From positions 1 to 7,695 of the forward strand of contig JAFRKM010000032.1 of NCBI GenBank assembly GCA_017431755.1: a DNA stretch of 7,695 nucleotides, in the 5' to 3' direction. The notes under the pieces are model-generated. The model made no database searches. It saw only the letters and a list, made by a program, of their open reading frames with translations, and was not told the origin of the DNA. How positions within the stretch are numbered: the stretch's first letter is position 1; each line of letters starts with the position of its first letter. Position numbers and translations under genes: made by a program. Of the stretch, positions 1 to 5,563 are shown piece after piece. This DNA is from Clostridia bacterium. GTDB lineage: Bacteria; Bacillota; Clostridia; Oscillospirales; Acutalibacteraceae.

Positions 1-108
1 ACGGAAGACGACATAAAAGCTAAATTTGAAAACGGTACGCTAACGATTGACCTGCCGAAAAAAGATCAAAAGAAATTTGAAGACAAAAAGACAATAAGCA
101 TTGAATAA
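1..108 (+). CDS. Hsp20/alpha-crystallin small heat-shock protein, C-terminal fragment
   Basis: The gene enters from the left edge in frame 1 and ends at TAA 106-108, leaving 35 residues. The segment IKAKFENGTLTIDLPK (fragment residues 5-20) is the conserved end of the alpha-crystallin domain (A-x-x-x-N-G-x-L-x-I-x-L-P-K). It is followed by a Lys/Asp-rich linker and ISI (residues 32-34), which fits the C-terminal I-x-I motif small heat-shock proteins use for oligomer assembly. The family consists of ATP-independent cytoplasmic holdases that bind unfolding proteins under stress. Start, promoter and N-terminal arm lie outside the window, so stress regulation cannot be judged. A terminator follows directly, so this is the last gene of its transcript. 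The family call is fairly secure despite the short fragment. Confidence 0.85.
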   Translation, partial: TEDDIKAKFENGTLTIDLPKKDQKKFEDKKTISIE

Positions 109-126
109 AATAATAAAAGTAAAAAT

Positions 127-160
127 AAAAACTCACTGCAAGTTAAATCAGTGAGTTTTT
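127..160. terminator. Bidirectional intrinsic terminator between hsp20 and the leader-peptide gene
   Basis: A perfect 8-bp stem ACTCACTG (131-138) / CAGTGAGT (149-156) has a 10-nt loop and is flanked by AAAA on the left and TTTTT on the right, so each strand reads a stem followed by a U-run. It lies 22 bases after the hsp20 stop and just beyond the minus-strand stop at 165, so it can serve both convergent genes. Confidence 0.85.
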
Positions 161-164
161 ATTA

Positions 165-467
165 TTACTTATTACTGGATCTGCGCGACTTCAAGTAAGC
201 AGAAGCGGTAATATGAAAGTTTGGTGTTGCTTTCAGTTCCAAAAGTTCGTTATCAGTAAGCACTCTTGGGGATACTCCATTTAAGCCGGCGTAATACATT
301 GCTTCCTCAAGAGTTTCGTATTCTCCTATAGTTTTATGACCAGTGTCTTTAATTAGTGCATATTTAAAATGTGTTCCTGGATTTTGGATGCAATATATGT
401 ATCCTCCTGTTACCTTTTCTTCTTCTTTTTTGTTTAGTTTTTCTGCTTTGTTTTTGTTTTCGTTCAT
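165..467 (-). CDS. Small secreted protein/peptide precursor with double-glycine leader
   Basis: The 100-aa product begins with a charged leader ending in KLNKKEEEKVTGG (residues 10-22). Counting back from G22 as -1, it has L at -12, N at -11, E at -8, V at -4 and GG at -2/-1, close to the LSxxELxxIxGG leader cut by C39 peptidase domains of ABC exporters. The usual L at -7 is E here. Cleavage after G22 would release 78 residues starting YIYC, with one cysteine (C26), a short acidic helix-like segment YETLEEAMYYAG (50-61) and a basic C-terminus (KSRRSSNK). The start is secure: AGGAGGT (475-481) lies 7 nt upstream of the ATG at 467. The core is not recognised. It is larger than a typical class II bacteriocin and could be a bacteriocin, a signalling peptide or a small folded exported protein. 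No transporter, immunity or modification gene is adjacent. Leader call firm, function unknown. Confidence 0.75.
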   Translation of the reverse strand: MNENKNKAEKLNKKEEEKVTGGYIYCIQNPGTHFKYALIKDTGHKTIGEYETLEEAMYYAGLNGVSPRVLTDNELLELKATPNFHITASAYLKSRRSSNK

Positions 468-502
468 TTTAATAACCTCCTAAAATATAAAATATTATAT
501 AA

Positions 503-518
503 ATGCATTCGTTTTCAA
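503..518 (-). promoter_or_regulatory. Candidate CcpA-binding cre box
   Basis: The minus strand reads TTGAAAACGAATGCAT, which fits the cre consensus WTGNAARCGNWWWCAW at 15 of 16 positions (the exception is G for the last W of the WWW run). It lies about 10-25 nt downstream of the expected transcription start of the leader-peptide gene, a place where CcpA typically represses by blocking polymerase. It overlaps the 13-bp palindrome CGTTTTCAAAACG (510-522). Assignment rests on motif match and position only. Confidence 0.5.
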
Positions 519-535
519 AACGTATTTATATGTAC

Positions 536-563
536 ATTATATATAATTTATTTAAAATGTCAA
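536..563 (-). promoter_or_regulatory. Consensus sigma-A promoter of the leader-peptide gene
   Basis: The minus strand has TTGACA (558-563), a 16-bp spacer and TATAAT (536-541), a perfect match to the vegetative consensus at both hexamers. Transcription should start near 529, giving a leader of about 60 nt that carries the candidate cre box and the strong ribosome-binding site. Confidence 0.8.
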
Positions 564-603
564 TATGTTTATTTATAGTTTTTGAAGTTTATTTGGTAAT
601 AAA

Positions 604-648
604 ATATTTTTCACTTTTCATATTATTTAAAAGTGAGGTGAAAAATAT
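604..648 (+). promoter_or_regulatory. Hairpin enclosing the ribosome-binding site and start codon of the first S8 protease
   Basis: ATATTTTTCAC (604-614) is exactly complementary to GTGAAAAATAT (638-648). CACTTTT (612-618) can instead pair with AAAAGTG (629-635). Together they give a 15-bp stem with AGGTG (636-640, part of the Shine-Dalgarno) as a one-sided bulge and CATATTATTT as loop. The outer stem covers the first two bases of the ATG at 647. It could limit translation if the transcript starts upstream of 604. The composition is very AT-rich, so chance cannot be excluded. Confidence 0.4.
635..640 (+). promoter_or_regulatory. Ribosome-binding site fixing the start of the first S8 protease at 647
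   Basis: GAGGTG lies 6 nt before ATG 647-649. The earlier in-frame ATG at 503 has no Shine-Dalgarno (upstream bases are A/T only). Starting there would add 48 residues unlike anything in the family, across the divergent promoter region and the cre-like box. The 647 start is therefore chosen. Confidence 0.8.
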
Positions 649-2374
649 GCCTTTTACCAACAGATTATTAAATGGGTCTTTACTTTCGGATTTTCAATAT
701 ACAGAGCTTGCTGCAGGGTACGAAGAAAATATTGAAAAATGGGAAGTGATAGTTAAATTTAACGGAGATATTTTAAAAATCGGTTATGAGCTTGGCGTGG
801 AAGTAGAAGTGCTTAGTCAAAATTATGCTATTTTAACTCTTGAACTTAGTAAATTGCCTGAGCTTTTGAATTATACCGAAATTGAAAATATTGAAACTCC
901 CAAGGTTTTGTCGATTAATTTAAGAGATGAAATTGGTAGATCTTGCATAAATGCAGCAAAATCTTCCGATCAATTTGGCCTTACGGGAAAAGGTACGCTT
1001 ATTGCTATAATTGATTCGGGAATTGACTATACTCACCCGGATTTTATAAATGAAGACGGAACGAGCAGAATTTTGTATATGTGGGATCAGACTGTAAATG
1101 GCAGTCCGCCAGAGGGTTTTACTGGTGGCAGTGAATATAATAATCAAAAAATAAATGAGGCTTTAAAAAGTGATAATCCGTTAGAAATTGTGCCGGAGGA
1201 GGACGTTGTTGGCCACGGGACCGCTATTGCAGGAATTGCTTCAGGAAATGGCAGGGCTTCAGCAGGACTTAATGTTGGGGTTGCGCCTGAAGCTAATTTA
1301 TTAATAGTAAAATTAGGGGAAAAAGGCTATCCATCTTTTGCGAAAACTACTGAACTTATGAGGGCTTTAAAATATGCCGTAACAAAAGCGCAGGAATTAA
1401 AAATGCCTTTGGTGGTTAATATTAGCTACGGTACAAATGATGGTCCACACAACGGGAGATCACTTTTTGAAAATTTTATTGATGATATGGCGCAAATGTG
1501 GAAAGTTTCTATTTGTGTGGCTGCTGGAAATGAAGGTGACGCAGGACATCATTACAAAGGGAGTATAAAATCTGACGAAACTCAAGAAATTAACTTTTTT
1601 TATTCAGGGAAGAATCCTTCTTTTTATTTGGCGCTTTGGAAAAATTTTGTGGATTTTTTTACCGTTGAGCTTATTTTCCCCAATGGTTATACTACGGGGG
1701 AAGTTCTTCCTTATCAAGTTTCTCGAACATATAAACTTGGCGATGCCTTTGTGCTTATAAATTATGGTCAGCCACAATTTTATAATTCTTTTCAGGAAAT
1801 ATTCTTTCAGGTGAATACTCCGGTAAATACCCCTTACGTTGGAGTGTATACAATAAAAATTCGCGCGTCTAATGTGGTTGACGGTGAGTTTGATATTTAT
1901 CTTCCAACCGTGGAAGAAGTCGGCAGAGAAACATCTTTTTCTCTGCCGGAAGAAAATTCAACTTTAACGATACCTTCCACGGCTCAAAATGTAATTACAG
2001 TAGGAGGATACGATTCTTCTCGCGAGATAATATCGTCTTTTTCTGGTAAAGGCTATACTATTGATGTTGTTTACGTTAAGCCGGATTTAGTTGCGCCATC
2101 TGTGGATGTTATAACTACTCAGTCAGGAGGAGGGTACGGTGTTTTTACGGGGACTAGTTTTGCTGCGCCTTTTGTGGCGGGTTCGGCTGCACTTATGATG
2201 CAGTGGGGAATTATTAATGGAAATGATCCATTTTTGTACGGTGAGAAGATAAAATCTTATTTAAAAAGAGGAGCAAAAAGATCTCCTGAAAGAATTTATC
2301 CAAATAGTTCTTGGGGATATGGTACCCTTTGTTTATACAACAGTTTGATTTTGCTTAGAGATTTTACAAAATAA
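647..2374 (+). CDS. S8 subtilisin-like serine protease, CspA/CspB/CspC (spore germination protease) type, first of pair
   Basis: The product is 575 aa. Order: N-terminal prodomain-like segment (about 1-90), first catalytic block with Asp123 (IIDSGIDYTHPDF), His190 (VVGHGTA), oxyanion Asn295 (VAAGNEGDAGHH), a beta-rich insert of roughly 130 residues (about 305-435) where clostridial Csp proteases carry a jelly-roll domain, then Ser504 (FTGTSFAAPFVAG). The end QWGIINGNDP ... YPNSSWGYG is also typical of the CspA-like subfamily. The whole triad is intact, so it should be an active endopeptidase. In Clostridium, Csp proteases are packed into the spore and CspB activates the cortex hydrolase SleC. 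That role is inferred from family here, since no sleC is visible. There is no signal peptide, which suits synthesis inside the forespore. It is followed after 27 bases by a paralogue in the same operon. Confidence 0.85.
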   Translation: MPFTNRLLNGSLLSDFQYTELAAGYEENIEKWEVIVKFNGDILKIGYELGVEVEVLSQNYAILTLELSKLPELLNYTEIENIETPKVLSINLRDEIGRSCINAAKSSDQFGLTGKGTLIAIIDSGIDYTHPDFINEDGTSRILYMWDQTVNGSPPEGFTGGSEYNNQKINEALKSDNPLEIVPEEDVVGHGTAIAGIASGNGRASAGLNVGVAPEANLLIVKLGEKGYPSFAKTTELMRALKYAVTKAQELKMPLVVNISYGTNDGPHNGRSLFENFIDDMAQMWKVSICVAAGNEGDAGHHYKGSIKSDETQEINFFYSGKNPSFYLALWKNFVDFFTVELIFPNGYTTGEVLPYQVSRTYKLGDAFVLINYGQPQFYNSFQEIFFQVNTPVNTPYVGVYTIKIRASNVVDGEFDIYLPTVEEVGRETSFSLPEENSTLTIPSTAQNVITVGGYDSSREIISSFSGKGYTIDVVYVKPDLVAPSVDVITTQSGGGYGVFTGTSFAAPFVAGSAALMMQWGIINGNDPFLYGEKIKSYLKRGAKRSPERIYPNSSWGYGTLCLYNSLILLRDFTK

Positions 2375-2401
2375 ATTAAAATGAAAGGAGAGTTTTAGTA
2401 T

Positions 2402-4102
2402 ATGATGACGCAAAGCAATTTGCCACTAAATGAATTTATTAAATTGCCTACAACGGTGGCATTTTATTCTTGGTATACGCCTGCTTTTCAAGATTACATT
2501 GAAGAAAGGCCATATATTAGACTAGGCCGTGTTCTTGAAAATGAAATAGCTGTTCTTTATACATCTCAGGTTTATATGGAGTCTATATTTAAGGAACTTG
2601 GTTCGGATTTTTTAAATGTTTATCCAGAAATTTATGGCCTTACAGGTATAGAATCGTTAGATGCTGCAGGAATACTAAGGGTTCAACAGCAACCGTATTT
2701 AAATTTAACAGGTACGGGAGTACTTGTAGGAATTGTTGATACTGGTATTGATTATACTCAACCGGTTTTTAAGTACGAGGACGGAACATCAAAAATAGAA
2801 TATATTTGGGATCAAACGTTGGAAACAAAGCCTTCTGATTTAGTGGAATTTGGAAGTGTTTTTACCAAAGAGCAAATAAATGAAGCGCTTAGAAGCGAAA
2901 ATCCTTATGATATAGTTCCGCATTTAGACCAAGTTGGTCATGGAACTTATCTTTCGTCACTTATTGCTGGAAGGGAGTACGAGGGTTTTATTGGTGCTGC
3001 ACCTGATGCTCAAATTATTGCTGTAAAACTTAAATCGGCAAGTAGTTATTATAGAAATATATTTTTAGTTCCTCAAGAGCAAGAAAATGCTTATGAGTCA
3101 ATTGATATTATGCTTGGAATTGATTTTATTTTAAAGCAGGCTTTGCTTGCAAAAAAACCGGTTGTAATATGCCTTGGATTGGGTACTAATTTTGGTGGTC
3201 ACAATGGTCAAAACAGGCTGGAAAATTATATCTCGTTTATATCTAATATTCCAGGAGTGGCAGTTTGTACGGGTGTGGGTAATGAAAGCAATGCTAGACA
3301 TCATACTGAAGGCAGAATAGAACGTCAAGGCGAAACGGCGTCAATAGAAGTAAGAGTTGGCGAAAAAGCTGAATCTATTAGTGTTTACATATGGTATGAA
3401 GGTTGGGATAAAATATCATTTTCGTTAAAATCTCCCACAGGTGAACTTATAAATAAAATACCATTTTTTTCGGGTACATATTTTGAAAAAAGACTGGTTA
3501 TAGAAAAATCACTTGTAAAAGTTTTATATCATCAAAATGAGAGTAGATTTGCTGTAATTCAGGTAATAGATGCGGTTCCTGGTACATGGGAGATAATACT
3601 TAGCGGTGATGTTATAATTAGTGGTCGATATCACGCTTGGCTACCTATGACGGGATTTATAAGTTCTGACGTTGAGTTTGTTTCGCCAACGCCTAATTAT
3701 ACTAGCGTTATTCCATCTACGGCTCAGGGGGTTATAAGTGTTGGTGCATACAATGATATAGATAGCAGTCTTTATATAAATAGTTCTTGGGGCCCAGCGG
3801 CGAATGGTTTAATTACACCTGATTTAGTTGCCCCTGGTGTTAATGTTACTGGGTATTACCCTTTTGGTAAAGGAATGATGTCAGGGACTAGTGTTTCAGC
3901 AGCTATAACTGCAGGTGCATCTGCTTTGGTTTATCAGTGGGCAATTGTAGAGGGTAATGCGCCTGTAATTACAGGTAACAGATTAAGGACCATTCTTATT
4001 AGAGGATGTAACCGTGAATCCAGTAAGGAATATCCAAATACTCAGTGGGGATATGGTACACTTAATTTAAGCCAAGTGTTTAATTTATTCAGAGAGGAAT
4101 AA
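2402..4102 (+). CDS. S8 subtilisin-like serine protease, Csp type, second of pair
   Basis: The product is 566 aa and clearly a paralogue of the preceding protein, sharing for example GIDYT, EDGTS, INEAL and VGHGT at matching positions. Layout: prodomain-like N-terminus (about 1-95), Asp113 (IVDTGIDYTQPVF), His180 (QVGHGTYLSS), oxyanion Asn284 (GVGNESNARHH), beta-rich insert (about 295-425), Ser497 (MSGTSVSAAITAG), and QWAIVEGNAP ... YPNTQWGYG at the end. Triad and oxyanion residues are present. The Asp-block His of subtilases is Gln120 and the Pro of the Ser block is Ala501, so substrate preference or activity may differ from its neighbour. No signal peptide is seen. AAAGGAG (2384-2390) lies 11 nt before the chosen ATG; a second ATG follows at 2405. 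The 27-base gap has no promoter or terminator, so co-transcription with the first protease is expected. Germination role inferred from family. Confidence 0.85.
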   Translation: MMTQSNLPLNEFIKLPTTVAFYSWYTPAFQDYIEERPYIRLGRVLENEIAVLYTSQVYMESIFKELGSDFLNVYPEIYGLTGIESLDAAGILRVQQQPYLNLTGTGVLVGIVDTGIDYTQPVFKYEDGTSKIEYIWDQTLETKPSDLVEFGSVFTKEQINEALRSENPYDIVPHLDQVGHGTYLSSLIAGREYEGFIGAAPDAQIIAVKLKSASSYYRNIFLVPQEQENAYESIDIMLGIDFILKQALLAKKPVVICLGLGTNFGGHNGQNRLENYISFISNIPGVAVCTGVGNESNARHHTEGRIERQGETASIEVRVGEKAESISVYIWYEGWDKISFSLKSPTGELINKIPFFSGTYFEKRLVIEKSLVKVLYHQNESRFAVIQVIDAVPGTWEIILSGDVIISGRYHAWLPMTGFISSDVEFVSPTPNYTSVIPSTAQGVISVGAYNDIDSSLYINSSWGPAANGLITPDLVAPGVNVTGYYPFGKGMMSGTSVSAAITAGASALVYQWAIVEGNAPVITGNRLRTILIRGCNRESSKEYPNTQWGYGTLNLSQVFNLFREE

Positions 4103-4105
4103 AAA

Positions 4106-4125
4106 ATTCTCCCGCTTGGGAGAAT
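4106..4125. terminator. Bidirectional terminator between the S8 operon and the LCP gene
   Basis: An 8-bp perfect stem ATTCTCCC (4106-4113) / GGGAGAAT (4118-4125) closes a GCTT loop. On the minus strand it runs straight into a U-run made by the A-tract 4101-4106. On the plus strand AGTTTACTTTTTT follows, a weaker tail. It occupies the 26 bases between convergent stop codons. Confidence 0.85.
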
Positions 4126-4128
4126 AGT

Positions 4129-5457
4129 TTACTTTTTTGTTGTGGCTGAAGAAGAACTTTTTTTAGAAGAACTGCCTGAACTTTCAGTAGAAGGAGTCGT
4201 TGTTTGGTTAGATTTTTGGGATTGATATGAACGGTTAGAATTTGATGTAGACGATTTTGCAGTAGAATTTTTTGCCTGGGAGTTGGTAGAACTGCTAGAT
4301 GATGTTGAGTTTGATTTAGTTTGTGTGGAAGATTGAGATTTTATTTTGTCGGATTCTTTTTGAGCCATATTATCGTCTTCATATATAAAGTTTAGTAAAT
4401 CTTTTTTTGCTTTAACAATATCATTTATTACAAGAACCATTTTTTTGTCATATGTTTCGCCTCGTACGTTATCATTTGTAGGTAGTCTAAATTCTTCCAT
4501 TGTATAGCTTAAATATTCTGGAGCAGACGCCCCGAGTTTGCCTATTTCAGAGGTTTTAAAGTTTGTGGTTACTAATGGGCCAACTGTCGAAATAAAGTCT
4601 GTAATTTGTACTACATTTGCAGTTTTTAGTTTTTCAATTATTGCATGAATAACATTTCTTTGACGTTTGGTTCTGTCATAGTCAGAGCCTATGCTATTTC
4701 TATTTCTTGAGTGGTGAAGTGCTTGCAATCCTGTAAGATGTTTCATTCCACTGCCTCTTAGTGTATGAGGGTCACCGGAATATTTGTTTATATATGCGCA
4801 TTCATTAGCGGTTAATTCTATGTCAATTCCGCCCAGTGTATCTACTATTTTTGAAAATCCGTCAAAATCCACAACCATATATCTGTCTATACGTATTCCA
4901 AAAGTTTTTTCTATTGTAGATATGGTAAGCTGTGGCCCACCGTATGCATATGCGGCGTTGAATCTATCTTTTCCATGCCCAGGAATGTTTATCCAGATAT
5001 CTCTCATAAGTGAAGTTACTTTAATTTTTTTATGTTTTAAATCAAGCGAAACAATAAGTAAAGAATCGCTTCGACCATGATCGCCAACTGACATAGAGTC
5101 GCTGCCTATAAGCATAACATTTAAAACTTGAGAATCGTTTATAAGGTCATTACCAAATTCATCTACGGTTTCGGTTTCTTCAGGTAAACCTTCATAATTA
5201 TAAGAATTTAACGCAGTGTATGCGTAAACCATTAGTCCACCTAAAAGCCCTAAAATTGTAAAAAAAGTTAAAGATGCAATCTTTTTGAAAGATAACTTTC
5301 TGGTCTTTATTGTTTTTCCAGAAGAAATATCCACATATTTTGAATGATTATTGTAATTATCATCATATGAATCGCGGCGTGGATTTTTAATTCGATTATT
5401 TGAATTTGTTTTTCTTATATATTCGTTGCTTTTCCCTGATTTTGACATATGTTTCAT
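4129..5457 (-). CDS. LytR-CpsA-Psr (LCP) family cell-wall polymer ligase with Ser/Thr-rich tail
   Basis: The product is 442 aa: a basic, polar cytoplasmic N-terminus (1-58), one membrane helix (about 59-82, FKKIASLTFFTILGLLGGLM), and an extracellular LCP domain (about 112-275). Family hallmarks are LIGSDSM (116-122), GRSDSLLIVSLD (128-139), the RD pair 152-153, FNAAYAYGG (166-174), VDTLGGIDI (205-213) and the Arg-rich stretch R251, R253, D261, R262, R265, Q266, R267. LCP enzymes transfer lipid-linked teichoic acid, capsule or other glycopolymers to peptidoglycan on the outer membrane face. Which polymer is handled here cannot be told. Residues about 375-442 are almost only Ser, Thr, Asn, Gln and Lys, a disordered wall-embedded or glycosylated tail by inference. 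The ATG at 5457 has GAGGT (5464-5468) 6 nt upstream; Met4 is a less likely alternative. The old label transcriptional attenuator would be misleading. Confidence 0.9.
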   Translation of the reverse strand: MKHMSKSGKSNEYIRKTNSNNRIKNPRRDSYDDNYNNHSKYVDISSGKTIKTRKLSFKKIASLTFFTILGLLGGLMVYAYTALNSYNYEGLPEETETVDEFGNDLINDSQVLNVMLIGSDSMSVGDHGRSDSLLIVSLDLKHKKIKVTSLMRDIWINIPGHGKDRFNAAYAYGGPQLTISTIEKTFGIRIDRYMVVDFDGFSKIVDTLGGIDIELTANECAYINKYSGDPHTLRGSGMKHLTGLQALHHSRNRNSIGSDYDRTKRQRNVIHAIIEKLKTANVVQITDFISTVGPLVTTNFKTSEIGKLGASAPEYLSYTMEEFRLPTNDNVRGETYDKKMVLVINDIVKAKKDLLNFIYEDDNMAQKESDKIKSQSSTQTKSNSTSSSSSTNSQAKNSTAKSSTSNSNRSYQSQKSNQTTTPSTESSGSSSKKSSSSATTKK

Positions 5458-5510
5458 TAAACTACCTCTAATTTTACAAAAAACTTTAAATATTTAATAC
5501 TATTAACTTA

Positions 5511-5539
5511 ATTATAAAATATAGCTGTCGAAAAATCAA
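5511..5539 (-). promoter_or_regulatory. Likely promoter of the LCP gene
   Basis: The minus strand has TTGATT (5534-5539), a 17-bp spacer and TATAAT (5511-5516), giving a leader of about 47 nt before the LCP start. The -35 box lies in the loop of the pckG terminator hairpin, so the two signals overlap. Confidence 0.55.
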
Positions 5540-5548
5540 CAGCTATAT
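5519..5548 (-). terminator. Probable terminator of pckG
   Basis: A perfect 10-bp stem (5519-5528 with 5539-5548, core ATAGCTGT/ACAGCTAT) with a 10-nt loop lies 15 bases after the pckG stop. Only a short T-run (TTTATAAT) follows on the minus strand and the stem is AT-rich, so termination may be incomplete and some read-through into the LCP gene is possible. Confidence 0.55.
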
Positions 5549-5563
5549 AAATTTTTATATTAA

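Noticed and set aside
551..579. Sigma-A promoter for the protease operon, TTTAAA-17-TATAGT
   Set aside because: The hexamers match at only four and five positions and the region is A/T-only, so such matches arise easily by chance. No better candidate was found, so the operon promoter is left open.
596..625. Forespore sigma-G promoter (-10-like CATATTA at 619-625) for the protease operon
   Set aside because: The -10 fits CATNNTA, but at the right distance upstream (about 596-600, GTAAT) there is no GHATR -35. In AT-rich DNA a lone -10 match is weak, so it is not annotated, although forespore expression would suit the gene family.
503..646. Longer version of the first S8 protease starting at ATG 503, with an apparently hydrophobic N-terminal helix
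   Set aside because: There is no Shine-Dalgarno at 503, the segment is A/T-rich control DNA for the divergent gene, and a strong GAGGTG sits before ATG 647. The hydrophobic residues are an artefact of translating T-rich DNA.
920..1147. Minus-strand open frame inside the first S8 protease
   Set aside because: It lies wholly within a well-supported gene, has no ribosome-binding site and no recognisable family features. The other short frames inside the second protease, LCP and pckG genes were dropped for the same reason.
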